Shown here in pieces: positions 48,237 to 56,802 of a stretch of 64,000 nt of DNA. Below the pieces are notes generated by a model. The model ran no database searches and was not told where the DNA came from. It saw nothing but the letters and a program-made list of their open reading frames with translations. Source of the DNA: Gluconacetobacter liquefaciens (GTDB lineage Bacteria > Pseudomonadota > Alphaproteobacteria > Acetobacterales > Acetobacteraceae); contig NZ_QQAW01000002.1 of the NCBI RefSeq assembly GCF_003350405.1, forward strand, positions 558,001 through 622,000, in the 5' to 3' direction. Position 1 is the first letter of the stretch. Every line of letters begins with the position of its first letter. A program made the translations under genes and the position numbers.

Positions 48237-49592
48237 TCAGCAGGTAGTGGTGGAGACGCTGGACTGAGGCGCGGTGTTTCCCTGCATCAGGGCCAGCCCT
48301 TCGGCGACCGATACGAACTCTCCACCGCGATCGATTCGCTCGTTGCCGAAACGGGCGGCGAACAGGGCACGGACCGCCGGGACGAACGAAGTGCCGCCAG
48401 TGAGAAACACCCGGTCTATATCGGTTTCGCCCAAGCCCGCGCGCTCCAGCGCCGTCGTCACCGCGCCATCGAACTGTGCCAGATCGGGGGCGATCCAGTC
48501 TTCGAACGCCGACCGTGTGATCGTGCGGTCGATATGGATATCCTTGTGATGGAAGCGGAGGGTGGTACTGTCGGCGTGCGACAGTTCGGCCTTGGCGGTG
48601 CCGACGGCGCGATACAGGGCCTGGCCCTGCTGGTCGGCGACCAGGGTGGCCAGCGCATGCAGGCGATCGGGTTCGGAGGCGGTGCGTGCCACGTCGCTGA
48701 TCGCGCGCAGCGTGGCCGGCGTGCGCATCAGCGACAGGCGGTGCCAGCGCGCCAGGCTGGCGTACCATTCGATCGGCACCGGCAGAGGGGCGCCCCCCAT
48801 GACGCGGTAGGTGCTGTCGCGGCCCAGTTCGGGCGAGACGACGTTGTCGATGATCCGGTAGTCGAACTGGTCGCCTGCGATTCCTACGCCAGCATGACCC
48901 AGCGGAACGGCACGGCCGATTGCTGGGTCGAAGCGCAGGACCGAGAAATCGCTGGTGCCGCCACCGAAATCGCCGACCAGGATCGTGGCCGGCGCGTCCA
49001 GCCGCCGGGCGAAGCGCCAGCCGGCGGCTTCGGGTTCCAGCGCCACCGCGATGCTGCGGAAGCCGGCTTCGGCGAAGCCGTCGCGTAGGCGCTGTTCGCC
49101 GAATGCATCATCAGGAGTCTCGCCGGCGAATTGTACAGGTCGGCCGACCGTGGCATCGACCATGGCGGGGTCGATGCCGACGGCGCGCATCAGTTCGGCG
49201 ACGAAGAAGCCGACGAGGTTTTCCAGCGTCAGCCGCCGGCCTAGCAGGCGTGTTTCGCGGAACGATGTCTGCGCGAGGTAGGATTTTATGGACATGATCA
49301 GGCGGCTTTCGGCCGGATCGTCCAGATAGGCATCGACGGCGGCGGCGCCGATGGCCTGATGAACCGCCAGGCGCCCGCGCTCTTCCTCCTGCCACAGGCA
49401 CAGCAGGGTGCGGCAGGTCTCGGATTCGGGATGGCCGGGAAAGATAAAGCGCGTGGTGTGGGTTTCGCCGTCCGGGGTTGCGATGACGACGACGCTGTTG
49501 GTTGTGCCGAAATCGATGCCGACACGGGGGCGGAGCGCGGGGGTAGAGGACATCATCGCGGGTGAATAAGTGCTGTGGAACGCGATGTCCAT
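48237..49592 (-). CDS. yegD: Hsp70-family YegD-like protein
   Basis: Actin/Hsp70-fold ATPase of 451 residues lacking the substrate-binding and lid domains of DnaK. Nucleotide motifs: VGIDFGTTNSVV (phosphate 1), ILVGDFGGGTSDFSVLRF (phosphate 2) and VFLTGGTSFVPAVRALF (adenosine). The length agrees with E. coli YegD, a protein of unknown role. ATG 49592 is selected by AGGA 8 nt upstream; an internal ATG pair at 49556/49553 lacks a site. It is last in an operon after alkB, 15 nt downstream. In E. coli yegD is next to alkA, another alkylation-repair gene. Confidence 0.9.
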   Translation of the reverse strand: MDIAFHSTYSPAMMSSTPALRPRVGIDFGTTNSVVVIATPDGETHTTRFIFPGHPESETCRTLLCLWQEEERGRLAVHQAIGAAAVDAYLDDPAESRLIMSIKSYLAQTSFRETRLLGRRLTLENLVGFFVAELMRAVGIDPAMVDATVGRPVQFAGETPDDAFGEQRLRDGFAEAGFRSIAVALEPEAAGWRFARRLDAPATILVGDFGGGTSDFSVLRFDPAIGRAVPLGHAGVGIAGDQFDYRIIDNVVSPELGRDSTYRVMGGAPLPVPIEWYASLARWHRLSLMRTPATLRAISDVARTASEPDRLHALATLVADQQGQALYRAVGTAKAELSHADSTTLRFHHKDIHIDRTITRSAFEDWIAPDLAQFDGAVTTALERAGLGETDIDRVFLTGGTSFVPAVRALFAARFGNERIDRGGEFVSVAEGLALMQGNTAPQSSVSTTTC

Positions 49593-49607
49593 CCGTATCC
49601 TGCTGTT

Positions 49608-50279
49608 CTATCCGGCTCGTCGGAAGGTCAGGTTCAGTCGGGCTCGGCTGGTCAGGGGGTGGGTACCGTCGGCCAGGGGACGGATGCCGTGATGGGCCAG
49701 GCGTGCCTGGCCGCCCCAGGCCACGATGTCGCCGTGTTCCAGCGGCACGCGCTGGACCGGGTCGGTGCGCGTGGGGCCACCCCAGAGGAATATCGCCGGT
49801 AGGCCCAGCGAGACCGAGACGATCGGCTGGCCGAAATCGCGCTCATTGCGGTCCTGATGCAGGGTGAGCCGTGTGCCGGACTCATAGCGGTTGATCAGGC
49901 AGGCGTCGGGTGTGAAGTCAGGATAGCCGGCTTCGGCGGCAGCGTTGCCTGCCAGGGTGGTGAAGGCGGCGGGCATCGCGGGCCAGGGCAGGTCCGTGAG
50001 CGGATCGTGGGATGTGTAGCGATATCCCCTGGCATCGGAGACCCAGCCCAGGGCGCCGCAATTGGTCATGGCGACGGATATCATGCGGCCGCCGGGCGTG
50101 GACATGCGGCGGAACGGAGCAGCCAGCGCGATGGCTTCGATCAGGGCGATCAATTCGGTTGCCGTGGCGCGGGCGCGCCCGGCCAGCAGCATGGCGCCCG
50201 GAGCCAGCATGCGATCCTGCGCGTCGGACACGAGGTCCAGGCCGGGGAGGGAGGCGGTTGTTAGTGGACGGGGTGGCAT
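49608..50279 (-). CDS. alkB: AlkB-type DNA oxidative demethylase
   Basis: 2-oxoglutarate/Fe(II) dioxygenase that removes methyl groups from 1-meA and 3-meC in DNA. 223 residues. Iron ligands: LTLHQDRNERDF (His, Asp) and ARLAHHGIRPL (distal His); 2OG-binding arginines in TSRARLNLTFRR; also TNCGALGWVSDARGYRY and DACLINRYESGTRL, which match the AlkB substrate lid and strand pattern. ATG 50279 gives the family N-terminus PGLDLVSDAQDRML. It lies 17 nt after the acetyltransferase gene and 15 nt before yegD. Confidence 0.93.
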   Translation of the reverse strand: MPPRPLTTASLPGLDLVSDAQDRMLAPGAMLLAGRARATATELIALIEAIALAAPFRRMSTPGGRMISVAMTNCGALGWVSDARGYRYTSHDPLTDLPWPAMPAAFTTLAGNAAAEAGYPDFTPDACLINRYESGTRLTLHQDRNERDFGQPIVSVSLGLPAIFLWGGPTRTDPVQRVPLEHGDIVAWGGQARLAHHGIRPLADGTHPLTSRARLNLTFRRAG

Positions 50280-50296
50280 GTCTGGATTTTCTGGTT

Positions 50297-50833
50297 TCAG
50301 GGTCGATCGGGGGGGGTGTGGTCTCCGTTGCCGAGCGCGCATTGCAGGAGCACGACATCCAGCCAGCGTCCGTGTTTGTAGCCGACTGATTGCAGCGTAC
50401 CGATCGTGCGGAAGCCATGGCGCTCATGCAGGCGGATGGAGGGCGTATTTGCGCTGTCGCCAACCAGGGCCATCATCTGCCGGAAGCCGCGGGCCACGCA
50501 TTCCGCGATCAATGCTCCCAGCAGAGTTGTGCCGGTGCCGCGCCCCGCGGCGTGGGGGGCGAGATAGATGGAGTCCTCAACCGTGTCGCGATAGGCGATC
50601 CGCGGATGATAGGGGCCGGCATAGGCGTAGCCGATCACCGATCCTGCCTCTTCGGCCACCAGATAGGGATAGTTCTGGGCCAGGAGCGTTTCCATGCGCC
50701 GTGTCATCTCTTCGACGGCAGGGGGGACGATTTCGAACGAGGCGCAACCGTTCAGTACATGGTCGGCGTAGATTGTCGTGATCTTGGGTAGGTCTTGGGC
50801 ATGCGCGGTGCGGATGGTGACGGCGGAAGGCAT
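50297..50833 (-). CDS. GNAT N-acetyltransferase (phosphinothricin-acetyltransferase-like)
   Basis: A 178-residue acetyltransferase: TIRTAHAQDLPKITTIYADHVLNGCASFE at the start and the acetyl-CoA loop APHAAGRGTGTTLLGALIAEC, then ALVGDSANTPSIRLHERHGF and GYKHGRWLDVVLLQ, the pattern of the PAT/YncA (methionine sulfone/sulfoximine acetyltransferase) group. Upstream in-frame codons read as unlike any GNAT, so ATG 50833 is used. First gene of the GNAT-alkB-yegD operon. Confidence 0.88.
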   Translation of the reverse strand: MPSAVTIRTAHAQDLPKITTIYADHVLNGCASFEIVPPAVEEMTRRMETLLAQNYPYLVAEEAGSVIGYAYAGPYHPRIAYRDTVEDSIYLAPHAAGRGTGTTLLGALIAECVARGFRQMMALVGDSANTPSIRLHERHGFRTIGTLQSVGYKHGRWLDVVLLQCALGNGDHTPPDRP

Positions 50834-51327
50834 GTTGGCTGATCCGGCTGATTCAGGTGGATGCGGCGGTGTACTGGGGTGGAAGGCATGGCAATTTGAC
50901 AGGAAATCTGCGGCAGTCGGGGCCGGATGTCGATGAGGACTGTGCGGCCGAAGCCGCACGCACACCGTTCTGACCCGGCTCCTACAGCAGATCCTGTTTG
51001 AATGCGTGCATTCAAACAAATGAAAATGATAGTAAAAACAATAAACTATAGCATTTCCATCGAACCGGTTTTCGGTGAAAATACTCTAGACAAATGGTGA
51101 CGATTGGATGGTTTCTAAAGACGCTATTGGTGACACATCTCAGCGTTCTCCTTCCATCGGCTGGAACGGGCAATGGAAAGCCAATGGAGGTGAGGCACGA
51201 TCTTTCACGGAGCCGTTGGAATCCCTGACTTCATCATCTAACGACAACAGAGCCTTTGGGGGGCTCTGGGTGGAACCCCGGCCTTTGCTCCTTTCCTGGC
51301 TGAGAACCGGCCAGGAAAGGGGGGAAG
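50834..51327. other. Intergenic region with hairpins and the right inverted repeat
   Basis: About 490 bp without a supported gene. On the reverse strand, ~110 nt before the GNAT gene, a 7-bp hairpin with TTCG loop is at 50942-50959. The right copy of the 100-bp repeat follows (50987-51086). A perfect 11-bp hairpin CCTTTCCTGGC/GCCAGGAAAGG (51290-51300, 51310-51320) lies just after the S9 peptidase stop and may end that transcript. The stretch 51087-51289 shows nothing I can name; an open frame crosses it on the forward strand but has no ribosome site or recognisable domain. Confidence 0.6.
50987..51086 (+). repeat. ~100-bp repeat, right copy
   Basis: Forward-strand copy starting GCAGATCCTGTTTGAATGCG, with an internal hairpin GTTTGAAT/ATTCAAAC, then AAAAACAATAAACTATAGC and CGAACCGGTTTTCGGTGAAAATACTC. 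It is inverted relative to 46909-47007. Differences between the copies are mostly single substitutions. Confidence 0.85.
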
Positions 51328-53586
51328 TCAGTTTGTCGCGGTGGGTGCGGGTGCCTTCAGGGTAGCGGCGAGGAAGGCTTCGCGCGCGTCGTCGACATGG
51401 GCGCGCAGGATCGGGTCGGTGAGCATGTGGGTGCCGGGAAGGAGCAGCAGGTTGTAGGGGCGGCCAGCGGTGATGAAGGCTTGCGTCATCTTCATGGTAT
51501 TTTCGAAATAGACGTTATCGTCGGTCAGGCCGTGCATGATCAGCAGCGGACGGGACAGGGATTGTGCGTAGGTGAGGACGTTGCTGGCGCGGTAACCGTC
51601 GGGGTCGTCCTGCGGTTTGCCCAGATAGCGTTCGGTATAAGCCGTGTCGTAATCGGCAAAGTCTGCCGGCGGAGCGCCCGCGACGCCGGCCTTGAAGACA
51701 TCCGGCCGGCGGATGGTGGCCATTGCGGTGAAATAACCGCCGAACGACCAGCCATGCACGCCGACATGATCGAGATCCAGTTCCGGGTATCGTTTGCCGA
51801 GGGCGGTCAGGCCGTCGATCTGGTCCTGGAGCGGCAGGTCGATCAGGTTGTTCTTGGTAGCCCGTTCCCAGTCATGGTCGCGGCCCGGTGTGCCGCGACC
51901 GTCCAGGCTGACGACGATGAATCCGTGGTCGGCCATGCACTGGTTTTCCAGATTCAGGCGGGGTGCATCGAGGACTTCCTTGTAGCCTGGGCCGGCATAG
52001 ACCGACAGTACCACCGGGTAGCGCTGTCCCGGCTTGAAACTCGCCGGGCGGATGATCATGGCGTCCATGTCGCGGGTGCCGGCGCGGGTGTATTCGATAT
52101 GAGGCGTCAGTGTGGGCGTTTCCGCGACGGCTGGAACGCTGGCCAACACATGGCCGTCGGCGTCGCGCAGGGTCGTGACGGCGCTACCGTCGGCTCCCGA
52201 CAGGCTGTCGATGAAGCGCGTGTGGTTGCCATCGGCGAAGATTGCGCCGTGCAGCCCGGGTTCGGGCGTCAGCAGGACCGGCGCCCCGCCTTGGAGGGGC
52301 AGACGGTAGATTGCAGTGCGAATCCGGTCGGGGTTGGCGGTGATGGTTACCGTGCCGGCTGCGGGGTCGACATCGTCCAGCGAAACGAAGGGCAGGCTGG
52401 CGGGCGTGATCGCGTGATTGAGCGTGCCGTCGGCGTGGCGCAGTTCCAGTTGCCAATGGCCGTTGCGCTCGGCGGCCCAGAGGAATCCGCTGCCGTCCGG
52501 CAACCAGCGGGGAAGGGAGCGGCCGCGTCCGTCGCCGGAGGGGCTGATATTGATCCAGGCGGGGTCGCGTTCGGTCAGCAAGGTGGTGGTCTGGCCGGTG
52601 GCGGGGTCGACGCGTAGAGCCCGTTCCTCGGTCTGGGCGCGGTTCAGCACCACCAGTGTCAGGGGGCCGTGTCCTTTGGGCCAGACGGCGCGTGCCAGAT
52701 AGGGAAAGGCGGTGCTGTCCCACTGAACCCAGCGGGTGGGGCCGCCGTCGCGCGAGACCAACCCCAGCCGGATGCGTGCGTTTGCCGTGCCGGCACGCGG
52801 GTAGCGGAATTCGACCGGTTGCGTGGCCGGGTGCTGGGGATCGGTGATATAATGTTTCTCGACTCCTGAGGAGTCGGCCTCCTCGTAGAGAATGGTCTGT
52901 CCGTCGGGTGACCACCACAGGCCGTCCGGCCGGGCCAGTTCCTCGGCGGCTGCAAATTCGGCTAGGCCGTGGGTCAGGGTTTCGGTGCCCCCGTGAGTCA
53001 GGCGCGTGATGTGTCCGCTGGCCAATGTCACGACATGGACGTCGTTATCGCGCACCACCGCGGCATGAGTGCCGTCCGGTGACAGACGCGGGGCGATCCA
53101 GCCGTGTCCGGCGACGTCGGAGACCTTGCCGGTTGCAATGTCGATTTGCTTCAGGCGGTCGGCTTGGCTGACGAGAGCGGTCTGGCCGTTATCCGAGAGG
53201 GTGAAATCGGTAATGCCGGTGAGCGACATGCGGGCCCGTTCGCGCCGGGCTTTTTCCTCGACCGACAGGGATTCGGTGGCTGTCGGGCGGGCCAGTTCGG
53301 TCTCGGTGCCGCTTGCGGGGTCGAAACGCCAGAGATGCAGCGTGGTGTCACGCGGGCCGCTGCGCAGGAACAGCACTGCCTGCCCATCTGGCGTGGGCTG
53401 CGCATGGCGTGGCAGGCCCAGAGTGAAATTCCGTGTGGTAGCGAGGTCGGCGTAGCATTGGCCCAGGGGGGCGGCGTGTGCCGCAGCAGCCAGCAGTAAT
53501 CCGGGCAGGGAGAGGGTTGCGCGCCGCACCAGGTGACGAGGCCGGGGGCCAAGGGAAAAAGGGAGCATGAGGGAGTCCGTCTGCAT
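51328..53586 (-). CDS. Exported S9 prolyl oligopeptidase-family (DPP IV-like) peptidase
   Basis: Serine peptidase of 752 residues, probably periplasmic, removing Xaa-Pro dipeptides. A signal peptide (SLPGLLLAAAAHA) follows an arginine-rich N-region; a beta-propeller with DPP4 N-terminal signatures (LWWSPDGQTILYEEADSSGV) occupies about 110-500; the alpha/beta hydrolase end has the nucleophile in VGVHGWSFGGYF, the acid in MHGLTDDNVYF and the histidine in LPGTHMLTDP. ATG 53586 (MQTDSLM) precedes the signal; ATG 53568 is possible. Confidence 0.9.
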   Translation of the reverse strand: MQTDSLMLPFSLGPRPRHLVRRATLSLPGLLLAAAAHAAPLGQCYADLATTRNFTLGLPRHAQPTPDGQAVLFLRSGPRDTTLHLWRFDPASGTETELARPTATESLSVEEKARRERARMSLTGITDFTLSDNGQTALVSQADRLKQIDIATGKVSDVAGHGWIAPRLSPDGTHAAVVRDNDVHVVTLASGHITRLTHGGTETLTHGLAEFAAAEELARPDGLWWSPDGQTILYEEADSSGVEKHYITDPQHPATQPVEFRYPRAGTANARIRLGLVSRDGGPTRWVQWDSTAFPYLARAVWPKGHGPLTLVVLNRAQTEERALRVDPATGQTTTLLTERDPAWINISPSGDGRGRSLPRWLPDGSGFLWAAERNGHWQLELRHADGTLNHAITPASLPFVSLDDVDPAAGTVTITANPDRIRTAIYRLPLQGGAPVLLTPEPGLHGAIFADGNHTRFIDSLSGADGSAVTTLRDADGHVLASVPAVAETPTLTPHIEYTRAGTRDMDAMIIRPASFKPGQRYPVVLSVYAGPGYKEVLDAPRLNLENQCMADHGFIVVSLDGRGTPGRDHDWERATKNNLIDLPLQDQIDGLTALGKRYPELDLDHVGVHGWSFGGYFTAMATIRRPDVFKAGVAGAPPADFADYDTAYTERYLGKPQDDPDGYRASNVLTYAQSLSRPLLIMHGLTDDNVYFENTMKMTQAFITAGRPYNLLLLPGTHMLTDPILRAHVDDAREAFLAATLKAPAPTATN

Positions 53587-53718
53587 GTCACAAAAGTACC
53601 CGACGATGAATTGACGGGGCGTCGGGCGCAAGCCAGGGACCTTACCCCTCGCCTGGTCGGGATCGTTTCGGTATGACACGAGGTGCCCGCCGTGTGTTCG
53701 GGCAGGGAAGCCTGAAGC

Positions 53719-54606
53719 ATGTCTACCGTCGCGCGGTTCCTGCCGCTGATTGTCATCGTTGCCATTCTGTCCTGGGCCAGTGCCTATCCTGTTGTGCGGA
53801 TCGCGCTGCATGATCTGCCGCCGGTGCCGCTGGCTGCCGCACGCTATGCCATTGCGGCGATGCTGGCTGGGGGATGGCTGGCGTGGGTGCGGCCCCCCTT
53901 GCCGGCGCGGGGCGATTGGCCGCGTATCCTGGCGTGTGGGGCGATTGGGATCGCGCTTTATAATATCCTCTTCAATACCGGGGAAATGACCGTTTCGGCC
54001 GGTGCGGCCAGTTTACTGATCAGCGCGATGCCGCTGATTGCCGCCTTGATTGCGGTCGCAGTGATGGGCGAACGGCTGTCGGCCTGGGGGTGGGCCGGGT
54101 CGCTATGCAGTTTCGCGGGCGTGATGCTGATCGCGGAGGGGCAGGTTGGGGGCATCTCCTTAGGTTCGGGCGCCACTCTGGTTTTTGGGGCAGCGGTTTG
54201 TGGGGCAGCTTATACCACGTTGCAGAAGAGGCTTGTGTTGCGTTACGGGGCGGTGCCCAGCATCTGTTACATCCTGATCGCGGGGGCAGTCTGTCTTGGC
54301 CCCTGGTTGCCCCAGGCGCTGAGAATGCTACCGGGAGCGCCGGCACGGTGCTGGGTGGCGGTGCTGGAACTGGGGATCTTTCCCGCAGCCATCGGTTACG
54401 CGGCCTGGGCGTTCGTGGTCGGGCACATGGGAGCGGCGCGTGGAGCGGGCTTTCTGTATCTGCTGCCGCCGGCGACACTGGTGCTGGCATTTATCCTGAC
54501 CGGAGAAATTCCCAGTGTGCGTACCCTCGCAGGGGGTGCGATCGTCCTATTGGGGGTGGCATTGACCAATACCTATGGCCGTCCGCGCCGTCAGGTGAGG
54601 CAATAG
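53719..54606 (+). CDS. EamA/DMT-family transporter
   Basis: Inner-membrane drug/metabolite exporter of 295 residues with ten predicted helices arranged as two EamA repeats: ILSWASAYPVVRIAL ... GASLLISAMPLIAALIAVAVMGE and VCGAAYTTLQKRLV ... GFLYLLPPATLVLAFILTGE. Both repeats end in the typical PLxxALxA...GE helix. It is divergent from the S9 peptidase. Substrate unknown; members often export amino acids or derivatives. Confidence 0.9.
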   Translation: MSTVARFLPLIVIVAILSWASAYPVVRIALHDLPPVPLAAARYAIAAMLAGGWLAWVRPPLPARGDWPRILACGAIGIALYNILFNTGEMTVSAGAASLLISAMPLIAALIAVAVMGERLSAWGWAGSLCSFAGVMLIAEGQVGGISLGSGATLVFGAAVCGAAYTTLQKRLVLRYGAVPSICYILIAGAVCLGPWLPQALRMLPGAPARCWVAVLELGIFPAAIGYAAWAFVVGHMGAARGAGFLYLLPPATLVLAFILTGEIPSVRTLAGGAIVLLGVALTNTYGRPRRQVRQ

Positions 54607-54753
54607 AGTTTGAAGCACTGCAAGACATGCGGGAAAACAGCGGATAGCGACCGTTGAAAGACCTGCGACATGCCCGTCTTGATTGCCTGTCCGTGAAACG
54701 CACTGCATGACGAGACTTCAGCAGGGATATGCCAAGCAGAAGACGGAGAAAGT

Positions 54754-55905
54754 ATGAAGTTTTGTGTGGTGGGTGCCGGATTCAGCGGTGCCGTCATTGC
54801 TAGGCATCTTGCAGAAGCCGGTCATACCGTGCTGGTGGTGGATGAGCGGCCGCATGTGGGTGGCAACTGCCATACTGAGCGGGATGCTGAAACGGGCGTG
54901 ATGGTCCATTCCTATGGACCGCACATCTTTCACACTGCGGATACACGGGTTTGGCAGTATGTGCAGCGCTTTGGCGTCTTTCGCCCCTACACGAACCGGG
55001 TGAAGGCCGTATCGGGCGGGCACGTCTATTCCCTTCCCGTCAATCTTCTGACGATCAACCAGTTTTTCGGCCGCTGCATGGGACCAAAGGCGGCGCGTGC
55101 ATTTATCGATGCGAAGGCTGACAAGTCCATCATTCAGCCTGCCTCCTTCGAAGAACAGGCCCTTGGAATGATCGGCCCTGAACTGTACAGGGCTTTTTTC
55201 TACGGCTATACACGCAAGCAATGGGGGATCGATCCTGCGGATCTGCCGGCTTCAATCCTGAAGCGCTTGCCGTTGCGTTTTGATTATAATGATAATTACT
55301 TCAACCATCCATATCAGGGCATGCCAGAGGATGGATATACCGCTGTCATAAAAAATATATTGGACGTAAATGGTATGGAAATAAGAATGAACTGTTCGTT
55401 TGAGGATTGTTCTGATGATTTTGACCACGTATTTTATACTGGTCCCATCGATCGATACTTCAATTTCAGAATTGGACGCCTGGCATACAGAACGCTCGAT
55501 TTTGAACGTTTTGTTGAGGAGGGGGATTATCAAGGGAGTGCTGTAATTAATTACTGTGATGAATCTGTACCTTATACGCGCATTACAGAGCATAAATATT
55601 TTGCACCATGGGAAAAGGAGCAATTCTCGAAAACTGTGTGTTTTCGAGAATATAGTCGTTTGGCGCAGAAAGGAGATATTCCATATTACCCTGTCAGGCT
55701 CGTAAATGACGAGGCCTTGATCAATGATTATATAGGTATGGCACGAGAGGAGAAGAAAATCTCTTTTCTCGGTCGTTTAGGTACTTATAGGTACTTGGAT
55801 ATGGATGTGACGATCAAGGAGGCATTGCATGCATGTGACGTGATTGATCATGCTCTCCATTCTCCAGAATTTATGCTGCCGGCGTTTTTTGTGCCCCCTC
55901 ATTGA
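54754..55905 (+). CDS. glf: UDP-galactopyranose mutase
   Basis: FAD enzyme converting UDP-galactopyranose to UDP-galactofuranose, donor for Galf-containing glycans. 383 residues: FAD-binding CVVGAGFSGAVIARHLAE, DERPHVGGNCHTE, SYGPHIFHT, the substrate block FFYGYTRKQWGIDPADLPASILKRLP, and VFYTGPIDRYFNFRIGRLAYRTL, with YPVRLVNDEALINDY near the end. The first ~500 bases are GC-rich like the rest of the chromosome, then base use turns AT-rich inside the gene (around 55265), suggesting a mosaic gene. It opens the glycan cluster. Confidence 0.95.
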   Translation: MKFCVVGAGFSGAVIARHLAEAGHTVLVVDERPHVGGNCHTERDAETGVMVHSYGPHIFHTADTRVWQYVQRFGVFRPYTNRVKAVSGGHVYSLPVNLLTINQFFGRCMGPKAARAFIDAKADKSIIQPASFEEQALGMIGPELYRAFFYGYTRKQWGIDPADLPASILKRLPLRFDYNDNYFNHPYQGMPEDGYTAVIKNILDVNGMEIRMNCSFEDCSDDFDHVFYTGPIDRYFNFRIGRLAYRTLDFERFVEEGDYQGSAVINYCDESVPYTRITEHKYFAPWEKEQFSKTVCFREYSRLAQKGDIPYYPVRLVNDEALINDYIGMAREEKKISFLGRLGTYRYLDMDVTIKEALHACDVIDHALHSPEFMLPAFFVPPH

Positions 55906-55988
55906 GAATTATCGAGGAGCGATCATCTGGAGCTGATGGTTGAATCGAACATCATCCAATAGTCGAAAATTTTACAATGCGAGTGAAC

Positions 55989-56711
55989 ATGAAGAAGTTT
56001 TTTATCAGTCTCGATCGGACCCCCGAGCGCACCGAACGATTTCTGAACGCCAATTCCCATATCGAAGGCTTTATCAAAGCGCCTGGTATCGATGGTTCGT
56101 TATTGGACATTGATGAAATGAAGGCAAAAAGATTTGTCGCAGATAATTGCTGGTTTACCCGGGGCGCCATCGGGTCTGGCCTTACGCATGTCGCCTTATG
56201 GGGCAGCATTGCCAAATCTGGCATCGCAGGACATATCTTTGAGGATGATGCTTTCCTTTGCCGTAATTTCGAGCAGGAAAGCAATCGTGTCCTTGCGAGC
56301 CTTCCGGAGGATTGGGATATCATCCTGTGGGGAAACAATTCCGATACGACGTTGCAGTTCGAGCTTCTGCCCGGGATTACGAACTGTGTAGCGATTTTTG
56401 ATCAGGACTCCGTTCGAAAAGGGATCTCTACCTTTCGGGCGATGAACGTTTCCTCTCTTCCCTTCAGGCTGGACCAAACGTTCGGAATTTGTGGCTACGC
56501 AATTTCGCCCAAGGGTGCCGAAGCTATGATCAAGAGGTGCCTGCCCATGCACACGACCGACATCACCTATTCGTCTCTTGGAAATCGAGTCATTACGGCA
56601 ACTTCGATAGACCATTTGATGAATATGCACTACCGGGAGATGAAAGCGTATATGTGCTTTCCTCCCCTATGTCTGACGGATAACCAGTCTGAAAATAGCC
56701 TGAATAAATAG
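55989..56711 (+). CDS. Glycosyltransferase family 25 protein
   Basis: Predicted cytosolic glycosyltransferase of 240 residues resembling LPS beta-1,4-galactosyltransferases (GT25). The start FFISLDRTPERTERF, the central KSGIAGHIFEDDAFLCRNF with an ED/DD acidic pair (EDD, nucleotide-sugar metal site) and GICGYAISPKGAEAMIKR are typical. ATG 55989 has GAGTG upstream; ATG 55977 would add four residues. AT-richer than the host background, as are the neighbours. Confidence 0.82.
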   Translation: MKKFFISLDRTPERTERFLNANSHIEGFIKAPGIDGSLLDIDEMKAKRFVADNCWFTRGAIGSGLTHVALWGSIAKSGIAGHIFEDDAFLCRNFEQESNRVLASLPEDWDIILWGNNSDTTLQFELLPGITNCVAIFDQDSVRKGISTFRAMNVSSLPFRLDQTFGICGYAISPKGAEAMIKRCLPMHTTDITYSSLGNRVITATSIDHLMNMHYREMKAYMCFPPLCLTDNQSENSLNK

Positions 56712-56765
56712 GGACGATGACCGGGTGAGTTCTATCGATATCTGGAGGCGGTAGCCGGATCTGTG

Positions 56766-56795
56766 ACGGGCCCATGATTTGGATGGCGGGCCCGT
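56766..56795. terminator. Bidirectional hairpin between convergent genes
   Basis: 8-bp perfect stem ACGGGCCC (56766-56773) with GGGCCCGT (56788-56795) in the 91-nt gap between the converging GT25 and GT2 genes. No T-run on either side; probably a shared transcript end. Confidence 0.5.
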
Positions 56796-56802
56796 TGACC
56801 GA

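Noticed and set aside
51108-51365. 85-codon forward frame after the right inverted repeat
   Set aside because: No ribosome site, runs into the 3' end of the S9 peptidase gene and has no domain.
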